Of a stretch of DNA of 34,727 nt, positions 7,155 through 14,624 are shown in pieces. Source of the stretch: CAZWDO01 sp964632485 [NCBI: uncultured bacterium] (lineage in GTDB: Bacteria; JAGOEH01); the NCBI GenBank assembly GCA_964632485.1, contig CAZWDO010000031.1, positions 1 through 34,727 on the forward strand, given 5' to 3'. The translations under genes and the position numbers were made by a program. Position 1 is the first letter of the stretch. Every line of letters begins with the position of its first letter. Under the pieces are notes generated by a model. That model did no database searches. It worked only from the letters and a program-made list of their open reading frames with translations, and was not told where the DNA came from.

Positions 7155-8534
7155 TCAGCTTCTACCGTCCTGTTCAGGTAGTTTGATATGGTACTTATGA
7201 ATTTTCCGATATAGGGTGGACTTATCAATTTTTAAATCTCTGGCCGCGGCCGCCCGATTAAAATGATTTCGCGCCAGCGTATCTTCAATCATTTGCTGCT
7301 CTGTATTCCATTTTGCATGCTGAAAGCTTAACCCCAAGTCCGGATGGTTGTTTTTCAGGGGTTCCGGTTTTTTGCTCAAGTCAGTGGGTAAAGAATCAAT
7401 ACTAATTATTTTTTTCGGGCTCAGTACGACCGCCCGTTCAACAATATTTTCCAATTCCCGGATATTTCCCGGCCAATCATAATCCAAAAATAGCGCAAAA
7501 ACTTCAGAAGAGAATCCGGCAATCGATTTATGAAGAGTTTGATTATATTTTTCGAGAAAATGCTGGGCGAGCAGAGGAATATCTTCTTTTCTTTGGCGTA
7601 AGGGCGGGATTTCCAGAGAAATGATGTTGATCCGATAAAACAAGTCCTGACGAAACGTTCCATTTTGAACCATCTCCTTTAAATTTTTATTTGTAGCGCA
7701 GATAATTCGAGCATTTGTTTTTTCTGAACGGACAGCCCCTAAGGGATCGTACTCATGCTCCTGCAGCACCCGCAGCAATCGAACTTGTAGAGCGGGAGAA
7801 ATTTCACCGATTTCATCCAGAAATAACGTACCGTTTTCAGCCAGCGCAAAACGTCCCGGTTTATTTTTATCCGCGCCGGTAAACGCTCCTTTTTTATACC
7901 CGAAAAGCTCAGATTCCAGTAATGTATCCGGCAATGCTCCGCAATTAATTGCTACAAACGGACCATCCCCGCGCGAACTCTGTCGGTGTAACGCGCGGGC
8001 TAGCAATTCTTTTCCCGTCCCCGTCTCTCCCTGAATCAATACAACGCTAATACTGGCGGCTATAACTGGAATCACCTCGCTAAGCTTAGCCATGGAAGGA
8101 CTATGGCTCAGCAATTCACCACCGCCAACTCGCGCAACTATTTCTTTGCGCAGGCTCTCAATTTCAGTCAAATCACGAAACGTCTCGGCTCCACCCATAA
8201 TGTCGCCATCCTGATCACGCATGACAGCAGTTGAAACACTAACAGGAAGACGATTCCCTTTAAGATCGATTATATAGCCATGCTGATTGATCAAGGGTTT
8301 GCCATTTTTAAATGTCTTACGAAGAGGACAATCTTGTTCACACATATTTGATTTGAACACTTCGCAACAAAATTTGCCTAACGCGTCTCCCCGCTTGATA
8401 CCTGTAATTATCTCTGCTGCCCGATTAAAATAGGTTATTTTCCAATCTGGATCAACAGTAAACACCCCGTCCGAAATACTTTCTAAAATTATTTCAGTAA
8501 TCAACGTTTTATTGGACATATCATTAAAATCCAT
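7155..8534 (-). CDS. PAS-domain sigma54-dependent transcriptional activator (NtrC/DVU2106-like)
   Basis: Protein of 459 residues. An N-terminal PAS domain (about 12-125) contains four cysteines, C56, C57, C65 and C69 (KFCCEVF...MCEQDCPLRKTF), a pattern seen in redox- or metal-sensing PAS domains of such activators. The AAA+ domain follows: Walker A GETGTGKE (169-176), sigma54-contacting GAFTGA (216-221) and Walker B LFLDEIGE. A Fis-type HTH ends the protein (NRAAAARDLKIDKSTLYRKIHKY). It resembles the activator that controls the orange-protein operons of Desulfovibrio together with sigma54. Gene order (regulator, terminator, enhancer-like dyads, NifX gene) supports control of the cluster 72-6723. 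There is no strong Shine-Dalgarno at ATG 8534; the ATG five codons later is an alternative. Confidence 0.93.
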   Translation of the reverse strand: MDFNDMSNKTLITEIILESISDGVFTVDPDWKITYFNRAAEIITGIKRGDALGKFCCEVFKSNMCEQDCPLRKTFKNGKPLINQHGYIIDLKGNRLPVSVSTAVMRDQDGDIMGGAETFRDLTEIESLRKEIVARVGGGELLSHSPSMAKLSEVIPVIAASISVVLIQGETGTGKELLARALHRQSSRGDGPFVAINCGALPDTLLESELFGYKKGAFTGADKNKPGRFALAENGTLFLDEIGEISPALQVRLLRVLQEHEYDPLGAVRSEKTNARIICATNKNLKEMVQNGTFRQDLFYRINIISLEIPPLRQRKEDIPLLAQHFLEKYNQTLHKSIAGFSSEVFALFLDYDWPGNIRELENIVERAVVLSPKKIISIDSLPTDLSKKPEPLKNNHPDLGLSFQHAKWNTEQQMIEDTLARNHFNRAAAARDLKIDKSTLYRKIHKYHIKLPEQDGRS

Positions 8535-8585
8535 TCAGTTGTGATTTCAAAAACTCTAAAATCTGAATAAACATTAAAAAATCAC

Positions 8586-8614
8586 TTGACTTATTTAATA
8601 ATGTTCATTATATT
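8586..8614 (+). promoter_or_regulatory. sigma70-type promoter with overlapping operator for the TetR gene
   Basis: TTGACT (8586-8591), a 17-base spacer and TATATT (8609-8614) form a near-consensus promoter reading into the TetR-type gene. A perfect dyad TAATG-TT-CATTA (8599-8610) lies in the spacer and overlaps the -10 box, as expected for self-repression by a TetR-family protein. Confidence 0.65.
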
Positions 8615-8665
8615 AATAGTGTTAAAAATTTTAATGGTTGTTAATATTTTAAACTGGGGTTTAAC

Positions 8666-9262
8666 ATGGACAAAAAAACGATTCAGGAAGACCGTATCCG
8701 AAATTATTTTATCGATGCGGCGAGAGATATCATCCGCGGCGAAGGAATCAACGCGATCAGCGCGCGCAATGTAGCGGACCGGGCCGGCTATTCATACGGT
8801 ACGCTATATAACTATTTCAAAGATATCCGGGATCTGATTTTCCAATGCGCGCAGGAATTTATGTCGGAATGTCGTGAATTTGTCATAGAGCAAAGCGCCG
8901 GAGCCGCCCCGGGAAGGGAGCGATGCCGTATCATCTGCCGGGAATATGCAAAATTTTTTATTCAATACCCAGGCATTTTTGAGTTGCTTTTCACGCAAAA
9001 ATTGACGGATATGGCAACTTCTGATTCGGAAGTAACAAAGATCGATACTCTTTTCGATTCGCTTATTGCTGAAGAGATCAACACCCTAGCGGCTGAAGAT
9101 CTCCGATCGGCAGGGAATGGGGGTTCAGCCGGTAATTCGCTAAAAAACCTGAAATTTTCCTTGCATGGATTGCTGATGCTCACTATATTCCGCCGCCATC
9201 CCCTTCCCTTTCCGGAGTTAATGGCGGAAATCGATCAATTAGTCGAGATTTGTCTAAGTTAG
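8666..9262 (+). CDS. TetR/AcrR-family transcriptional regulator
   Basis: Protein of 198 residues with a standard TetR N-terminal HTH (about 12-58: FIDAARDIIRGEGINAISARNVADRAGYSYGTLYNYFKDIRDL) and a helical ligand domain of usual length that I cannot assign to a ligand. It is the only clear plus-strand gene. It runs divergent from the sigma54 activator and convergent with the lasso cluster, with no co-directional target gene in the window. The ATG has only a weak GGGG ribosome site six bases upstream. The dyad at 8599-8610 suggests autoregulation; it could also affect the divergent regulator gene. Confidence 0.92.
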   Translation: MDKKTIQEDRIRNYFIDAARDIIRGEGINAISARNVADRAGYSYGTLYNYFKDIRDLIFQCAQEFMSECREFVIEQSAGAAPGRERCRIICREYAKFFIQYPGIFELLFTQKLTDMATSDSEVTKIDTLFDSLIAEEINTLAAEDLRSAGNGGSAGNSLKNLKFSLHGLLMLTIFRRHPLPFPELMAEIDQLVEICLS

Positions 9263-9319
9263 CAGAATTATGTTCCGAATCCGAAAAAAGTGATAAGCGC
9301 CTATGATGCTCAGTGATTT

Positions 9320-10177
9320 TTAAATGCCATTGCACATATAACCTAAGGATTGCATCATATCTCCATGGACCGAAACAATTCGCCTGGCTAGATCGGGGGG
9401 CAATTCATCGCGCCAACTATTCGCCTGACCGCGACGAAAGAACACTCCCTTCGATGTCGGGGGGCGTTCCCGAAATCCGTTGGCTTGTTCCTGGCGTTTC
9501 AACTCAGAAATATCTGAAAAAGCGATCGCCTGGCTCAATTTTTCAGGATCAAACGGCAATCCACAGAATTTAACCACGGATTCAAATGTCGATTGCGGAT
9601 CGGCAAGCAGGTCTTCATAACGCGTTACTGATACGGGCGTTGTAGATTGACTCAGCCAGCTCCGAACATGATCGCTCCAGGACCCCAGCCTCTGAGTCAA
9701 TTGGTCGGCCAATGCATAACCGCCCCGCGCCAACACAAAACTGGAATCGCACAGATTATCAGTGGCCTTCTCCAGGCTGATCCCCCAATGATGGGCGCAG
9801 GAAGCGACCAGATCGAGGGGATTGCGAACGATGTACAGAACGCCGGCTGTTATTTCCGGAGGAAACAAGGGTTCGCGACTATCGGTCAGATTCCAGGCAT
9901 CATGGGCTTTTAAAAAAAGAATCCCCTCATTCTCCCGCGCGATACAGCGATAAACCTCCGGACGCAAGCGTTCAATGATGTTTTCCGGCAGAGAGGATGC
10001 CTCTACGCCTGCCCATTCGTCGAACCATACCCGCGAACTGGCAATCGGCCCTCCTTCCATACTACTGTTGATATCGGCCGGGGCATCCCTGTCTCTCATA
10101 TAGTTCGTAAGGAAAATCCGCATCCAGGTATTGCCGGATTTAGGATAAGACGCCAGCCAAATAATCTTAGCCGGCAT
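9320..10177 (-). CDS. sulfotransferase domain protein, predicted lasso peptide tailoring enzyme
   Basis: About 285 residues. The PAPS-binding motifs of cytosolic sulfotransferases are clear: the 5'-phosphosulfate loop ASYPKSGNTW at the N-terminus, the 3'-phosphate motif YIVRNPLDLVASCAHH, SVTRYEDLLADP, and a late FFRRGQANSWRDELP that matches the family's RKGxxGDWK-type motif. The open frame extends to 10231, but I choose ATG 10177 because the family motif starts right after it, GGAG lies eight bases upstream, and the ATG overlaps the stop of the preceding kinase-like gene by 11 bases. It is the last gene of the cyclase-kinase-kinase-sulfotransferase run. O-sulfation of Ser, Thr or another hydroxyl on the lasso peptide is the likely role (inference); a small-molecule acceptor is the alternative. 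Confidence 0.85.
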   Translation of the reverse strand: MPAKIIWLASYPKSGNTWMRIFLTNYMRDRDAPADINSSMEGGPIASSRVWFDEWAGVEASSLPENIIERLRPEVYRCIARENEGILFLKAHDAWNLTDSREPLFPPEITAGVLYIVRNPLDLVASCAHHWGISLEKATDNLCDSSFVLARGGYALADQLTQRLGSWSDHVRSWLSQSTTPVSVTRYEDLLADPQSTFESVVKFCGLPFDPEKLSQAIAFSDISELKRQEQANGFRERPPTSKGVFFRRGQANSWRDELPPDLARRIVSVHGDMMQSLGYMCNGI

Positions 10178-11093
10178 TAATAATCTCCGCAATTTCCTGA
10201 GCAGTCCATTTATCCGCCGGGCGTTCGACATAATAGACGTCAGCTTGAACGGCGGTAGCTGTCATCAGTGGGAAAATCCTCTGCTGATCCTCTGGCGTGA
10301 GTGGACCATAAATCCCTTCAAGCAGCATTTTGAATCGTGAATTGCCACTCAGGTAAATTATACGCAGCTTCCCGCACCGTTCATGGCTCAGATAATAGAT
10401 CGCCTGCAAAGGGGGTAGGGGTTCATTACTGAAGCCGATAGGTTCACCCGGAAACATTTTCAGAAACATTTTATCATGTCGCAGTGGATTCCGCGTCAGA
10501 TTCCGTGTATCGAAGCCCAGCCGTTCAGCGGCATGAGGAAAAAGCGCGATACGGGGAATGCCCGGGAGAACTTCCACAACGTTTCCCGTTCCCTGACGAA
10601 GAGCCGTGATATCGTCGGTCAACGGCATTCCTCCAAGGTTGACAAGAGCTGCTTGAGTGGTAGATTTTCCGGATCCGGATTGCCCGATCAGCGCCACCAC
10701 GCCACGCGGAACTGACACGGCGTTTCCATGAAGCACCAGTAATCCACGTTGGTTTAAAATCGCAGCCATCACATTATGTAAAAAATAATGAACCACCCGC
10801 TCCATATCCGCTTGCGGATTAAGTTCGAGGTCAACCTGTGCGCCATTCTTTACTAAAAATCTCCCGGCGCGTCGGCCGCAGCACAGCAGAAACCCTTCCC
10901 CTGAAATCTGCCAGGCAAATCCATATTTCCAGGAAAAATCGGATGCAATCGGTTCTAAAAGCTCCCGGGGAACGGAAGCGAAACTCACAACCACATCCGC
11001 CTTTGAGTTCCCGGGTGCAACAACAAGTTCAGGGCACGGAAACGGCACACTCATAATTAAGCCGTAAAGAGTATATAAATATTCAGAATTCAT
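10167..11093 (-). CDS. HPr kinase-like protein of a lasso peptide cluster (second copy)
   Basis: Protein of 308 residues. It begins YLYTLYGLIMSVPFPCPEL, the N-terminal signature seen in lasso-cluster HPrK-like proteins, and has LHGNAV (H122), Walker A GQSGSGKS (137-144) and PLTDD (157-161), the HprK-type nucleotide and catalytic region. Proteins of this family (for example the kinase of the paeninodin cluster) phosphorylate the C-terminal Ser of the lasso precursor. The ATG shares its A with the stop of the preceding gene (TAATG), so translation is coupled. Its sequence is clearly different from the other HPrK-like protein, so the two probably act on different residues, substrates or steps. 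Confidence 0.85.
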   Translation of the reverse strand: MNSEYLYTLYGLIMSVPFPCPELVVAPGNSKADVVVSFASVPRELLEPIASDFSWKYGFAWQISGEGFLLCCGRRAGRFLVKNGAQVDLELNPQADMERVVHYFLHNVMAAILNQRGLLVLHGNAVSVPRGVVALIGQSGSGKSTTQAALVNLGGMPLTDDITALRQGTGNVVEVLPGIPRIALFPHAAERLGFDTRNLTRNPLRHDKMFLKMFPGEPIGFSNEPLPPLQAIYYLSHERCGKLRIIYLSGNSRFKMLLEGIYGPLTPEDQQRIFPLMTATAVQADVYYVERPADKWTAQEIAEIINAG

Positions 11094-11944
11094 TATATAT
11101 TGCCAATCACCCTATCTACTAATTCCTCCACGCACCAGCGGCCCTTTGGACGGCGTAACCGATAGATCGGTACCGCTTGGGCCAACCGGGTTATCATACT
11201 AAAATAGGCCAACCGGTCAAACAATTCTTCAGCGATATGGCTGTTGTAAGTCAATCGTCCTAAGGATGGTACCCGCTCCAGCGCAGCCACTTCACTGAAT
11301 TCGATTTGATCCCGAGTGGAGACAGAAAGGTGGTAGATTGATTTTAATGTAAGCGGCCCAGCAGCCATTTGGCTGGCATAGTCAACTGTTCGCGGACCTT
11401 TTTCTCCGGGAAAGGGAAATCCGGATTTTTTAGCGCCATCCGGCCATAAGATTACCTCAGGGAAGGTCGGGATCACCGTCAACCTGCCAGATACATCTTC
11501 GTGAACAATGGACAACTCATCCGCAAGCAAACGGGCGCCGCGCTTTAGCAAGCCGGTTAGCAAAACCGATTTTCCTGCTCCCGAATCACCCGCCAGCAAG
11601 ACACACTCATCTTGATCTGCAATCGAAATAGCGGCGGCGTGAAATGCGGGAATTCCACGCTGGAAACAAAGGGCCGCCAACGGGGTCATACGCAGAAACC
11701 GGCGAATATCCTCGACTGCAGACTCTGGCGCCGCATCAATGGTAATCCGACTGCCACCCTCCACCATAAAGCGAGCTACTTCGGGCACTTCCAGAAGAAA
11801 ACGGTTCCGGGCGGCCTGCCACAACACTCCCCGCCCATCGATTTTATCCAGCGCAGTCGGCGCTGGCGCTACCTCTATCCGCGCATCAGGAAACAAATCG
11901 GCTAAAATTTTTTTTTCAAAATTCCAATCCAGTTGAGAATTCAT
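11093..11944 (-). CDS. HPr kinase-like protein of a lasso peptide cluster (first copy)
   Basis: Protein of 283 residues. The N-terminal domain (about 1-105) ends in the family's RGIPAFHAAAIS, followed by Walker A AGDSGAGKS (118-126) and RLLADELS (138-145), where the usual second Asp of LLADD is Glu. The C-terminus VPIYRLRRPKGRW...ELVDRV is typical of lasso-cluster kinases. Start ATG 11944 overlaps the cyclase stop by four bases (ATGA). The L-A-D-E change at the catalytic acid pair might alter or weaken kinase activity; this copy could be a regulatory or leader-recognition subunit rather than an enzyme. Family assignment is firm, exact activity is inferred. Confidence 0.83.
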   Translation of the reverse strand: MNSQLDWNFEKKILADLFPDARIEVAPAPTALDKIDGRGVLWQAARNRFLLEVPEVARFMVEGGSRITIDAAPESAVEDIRRFLRMTPLAALCFQRGIPAFHAAAISIADQDECVLLAGDSGAGKSVLLTGLLKRGARLLADELSIVHEDVSGRLTVIPTFPEVILWPDGAKKSGFPFPGEKGPRTVDYASQMAAGPLTLKSIYHLSVSTRDQIEFSEVAALERVPSLGRLTYNSHIAEELFDRLAYFSMITRLAQAVPIYRLRRPKGRWCVEELVDRVIGNI

Positions 11945-13815
11945 TTATCATCCACCGATTCAAAAAAATTATTGATAAAAATTCCGGCCATAATTCCGCG
12001 GGTAAGAACCGTTACCGCCAGACGATAAGATTCAGGACTATTCTGAACTCGAATTATATCCCAAACCCGACGCATATAGGGCACATCCAGATAAGTGGAC
12101 GCAGGGCCTCCCGCAAGTTCCCCCAAAGCCTCATCCACTTCTCCGGCGCATATTCGCAGCCGGGGGACCAGATCAGCAGATTGCCTCCCGCGATTGCGAT
12201 TTAACCGGACTTCATCCGGCAACTGGCCCCGCATCGCTTCCCGAATCAACCATCGGTCGCAACCGGTTTCCGGATCGATAAAGATTCGGTCCGGCACTGA
12301 AAAAGTAAAGGCCAACACCCGGGCATCAGCGGTCGGATCACGGGTATCCACTCCATAAACTGCGTTTTTTTCAGCGGCGAGAGCGCCAATAAAATTCCTC
12401 CCCGGCTTAAGTATCGCAAACCGTTTTTCCATGGCTGTATATGTTAATCGATCCGTTGCCGCCATCATAAGCTCCCGCAATTGAAGTCGATTGGCGAACT
12501 CAGGATGAATTGAAGAGAATTTCCAATATGAAGTGGTCGGATAGCGTAACGTATGGTATATCTTCAGAATAGACTCGGGAGCATGATGTTTCATCATCTC
12601 CTTCATCCAATTGCGAAGTTTCAACAATCGTAATTGCAAGACCAGCGACTGCGAAAAAACATCCCCCGACCATGATATGCCCGCGTTGCCCGCTTGGCCA
12701 GTCAACAACACTCGGCATCCTTGCTCATGGACTTTTATCATAATATCTTGAATCCAAAAAAAATTGGCGGCTGCATGGCCAGGTTCGCCGTTAATCTCCA
12801 GTTGTCGGCGAATCGCCTGAATTGGACTGACATTGGCGGCAGCTATCGGAAAAAGGTCGATAGTTCCAGCCGCTTGGGCCGTTGCCTGAGCTAAGGAGAA
12901 TTCATCTCCAAAATTGCGTTTATTGAGATAATCCCTGCTATCAGCCATTGGCACTGAAGTAAAAGCGTAAAGGCGTTTATTTTCAGCTCTCAACAATCGA
13001 GCGGCTGTAATGGCTACCGAACCGGAATCCAATCCACCGCTCAACGATACGGCAATTCCCCCGGTATCACCTGCGCCACTCATATCCGGCAAGCGCAACC
13101 GCGCTACAACAGCCTGTTCAAATATCTCCCTGAATGCTTCGGCATAATCTCTACGGCGAGGCAAATTCAACTCAGCCGTATCCTCCAGTCGCCAATAACA
13201 ACGGGTTTCAAGCCGTTCCGGCGTCACCGTTAGGAAATGAGCGGGAGGTAGCCGCTTGATTGGAAAATGGATAGTGCGCTCGCCATGATAGGCCGACCAG
13301 GAGACCAATAGCTGCGCTAAATAGAGTTCGTCGATTTCTACCGGGGCAAGATTGAGAGATAGAATCGCCCGTCGCGAAGAGGCAAAGACGAATATCCGGG
13401 GATCGGCATAATAATAAAGAGCGGTATTTCCGAAATGGTCCCGAGCCAATACTAAACGGCGTTCAGTCGGATGCCAGGCAGCAAAGGACCAATCACCATA
13501 GATTTGATTGACAACTGTCTCTCCCAATTTATAATAACAACGGCACAACAATTCACTGTCCGGCATTGAAATGGATTCATTCTTACTGACGCGGCATACT
13601 TCCAGTAGTTCCTTACGGTTGTCAATCCTCCCGGCTCCTGCAAACATCGCTCCGTTTTCCAGCGCGATATACCCCCCACCCAACGCGGTGGAACCTTCTA
13701 CCCTGGCTTTGCCGCCACTAATTTCCCAGGGTTTCATCAGGCGACACAATTGGTGGACAAACGAAAAATTCGCCGGGCTTCCATCACGTTGATAAACGCC
13801 GCAAATACCCATCAT
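11941..13815 (-). CDS. lasso peptide macrolactam synthetase (asparagine synthetase-like C protein)
   Basis: Protein of 624 residues, a normal length for the family. The N-terminal glutaminase-like domain begins MMGICGVYQR, keeping a Cys at position 5 (position 4 if the second ATG is used), and has the RIDNRKEL and GDWSFAAWHPTERRLVLARDHFGN segments. The synthetase domain has the PP-loop SLSGGLDSGS (257-266), which adenylates the Asp side chain so that the core N-terminus can attack it. Lasso synthetases close the isopeptide ring in this way. The gene is downstream of two precursor genes with Asp at core position 8 and overlaps the next kinase-like gene by four bases. The ribosome site is weak. 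A promoter of its own is likely (13989-14017). Confidence 0.92.
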   Translation of the reverse strand: MMGICGVYQRDGSPANFSFVHQLCRLMKPWEISGGKARVEGSTALGGGYIALENGAMFAGAGRIDNRKELLEVCRVSKNESISMPDSELLCRCYYKLGETVVNQIYGDWSFAAWHPTERRLVLARDHFGNTALYYYADPRIFVFASSRRAILSLNLAPVEIDELYLAQLLVSWSAYHGERTIHFPIKRLPPAHFLTVTPERLETRCYWRLEDTAELNLPRRRDYAEAFREIFEQAVVARLRLPDMSGAGDTGGIAVSLSGGLDSGSVAITAARLLRAENKRLYAFTSVPMADSRDYLNKRNFGDEFSLAQATAQAAGTIDLFPIAAANVSPIQAIRRQLEINGEPGHAAANFFWIQDIMIKVHEQGCRVLLTGQAGNAGISWSGDVFSQSLVLQLRLLKLRNWMKEMMKHHAPESILKIYHTLRYPTTSYWKFSSIHPEFANRLQLRELMMAATDRLTYTAMEKRFAILKPGRNFIGALAAEKNAVYGVDTRDPTADARVLAFTFSVPDRIFIDPETGCDRWLIREAMRGQLPDEVRLNRNRGRQSADLVPRLRICAGEVDEALGELAGGPASTYLDVPYMRRVWDIIRVQNSPESYRLAVTVLTRGIMAGIFINNFFESVDDK

Positions 13816-13988
13816 CGAGGGATTTTCCGCTCTTTATTAAAAGTAAAATTCCAATTTGAATTTATAATCCACCTCATAATTATTCTTAAAAAATGATTGT
13901 GTTTCAGAGTATTAAAAACAAAAAAATGGAGCGCGTTAAATACAAATTTTATAGTAAATTACTAATTAACCAAGGGGAAGTCTTTGTT

Positions 13989-14017
13989 TTAATAACTATA
14001 AAAATATTCACTGTCAA
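13989..14017 (-). promoter_or_regulatory. internal promoter for the lasso cyclase-kinase-sulfotransferase genes
   Basis: On the minus strand TTGACA (14012-14017), a 17-base spacer and TATTAA (13989-13994) form a near-consensus sigma70-type promoter in the AT-rich gap between the first precursor gene and the cyclase. It would allow the tailoring genes to be made separately from the precursors. Confidence 0.55.
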
Positions 14018-14053
14018 ACCGCGAATAGCTCATATACTGTGCTTTTCAATACA

Positions 14054-14242
14054 TTAATTTGGCGCCTGTGAGCCCGTATTTCCATCATTAATCGAACCAT
14101 TCAGAAACAACGTTCGTTTCAGGCTGATCAGAGTTAGGACAGGTCGATTCCAAGGCAAACGTGCCAATTGCACGGAAAGGAGGAGCTGATTCTCCCTGGG
14201 GCTCTCAATCAGCGTTTCAGATCGGCAGAGTTCATCATTCAT
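14054..14242 (-). CDS. lasso peptide precursor 1 (core predicted FLNGSINDGNTGSQAPN)
   Basis: Peptide of 62 residues. The leader (1-45) has the pattern W-x-x-P-x-L...T with LPWNRPVLTLISLKRT, close to the lasso leader motif YxxPxLxxxG...T. Taking Thr44 as the conserved -2 residue, cleavage falls after Leu45 and leaves a 17-residue core with Asp53 at core position 8, the ring-closing acid. Phe1 would supply the amine. The start has GAGGAAA five to six bases upstream. Leader residues match precursor 2 almost throughout, while the cores share little. The C-terminal residue is Asn, so C-terminal phosphorylation is not possible here; Ser or Thr within the core would have to be the target. Short, but the family context makes it convincing. 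Confidence 0.85.
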   Translation of the reverse strand: MNDELCRSETLIESPRENQLLLSVQLARLPWNRPVLTLISLKRTLFLNGSINDGNTGSQAPN

Positions 14243-14377
14243 ATTTTTCCTCTTTAAACAGTTGTATAGTTAAAAAGGGAACTCCGTTTCACATTATTAA
14301 ATTTTTTTTAAAAAAACTTTGCTCATAAACACAACAAACAAAACCCGATTCATTTCCAAACCGTTCTTATATTAAAA

Positions 14378-14572
14378 TTACGTGCCCTGAGGTACCGTGG
14401 TGCTAAAACTTCCATCACCGAAACCTCCTGAGCCATTCATAGTACGTTTCAGGCTGATCAGGGTCAGGACAGGGCAATTCCAAGGCAGGCGCGCCGATTG
14501 CCCGGCAGTGGGGAGCTGAATCTCACTGTGGCTCTCAACCAGCGTTTCAGATCGGCATAGTTCATCATTCAT
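14378..14572 (-). CDS. lasso peptide precursor 2 (core predicted NGSGGFGDGSFSTTVPQGT)
   Basis: Peptide of 64 residues with the leader nearly identical to that of precursor 1 (MNDELCRSETL...; LPWNCPVLTLISLKRT). Thr44 as the -2 residue gives a 19-residue core starting Asn46, with Asp53 at core position 8. Asn at position 1 is unusual for a lasso peptide; cleavage one residue later would put Gly first and give a seven-residue ring, so that is the alternative. The core is rich in Ser/Thr and ends in Thr, which offers a C-terminal hydroxyl for phosphorylation or sulfation. The start has a strong GGAGGAAA six bases upstream. A tandem copy follows at 14054-14242; both share the upstream string ACTATACAACT. 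Confidence 0.86.
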   Translation of the reverse strand: MNDELCRSETLVESHSEIQLPTAGQSARLPWNCPVLTLISLKRTMNGSGGFGDGSFSTTVPQGT

Positions 14573-14624
14573 ATCTTTCCTCCATAGAAAGTTGTATAGT
14601 CAAAAAAAGTAACAGCAATACCTT

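Noticed and set aside
14054-14572. Reading the two short ORFs as ordinary bacteriocins or another RiPP class
   Set aside because: The neighbouring B2 and cyclase, the Thr(-2) and Asp(8) positions and the P-x-L leader motif all fit lasso precursors better.
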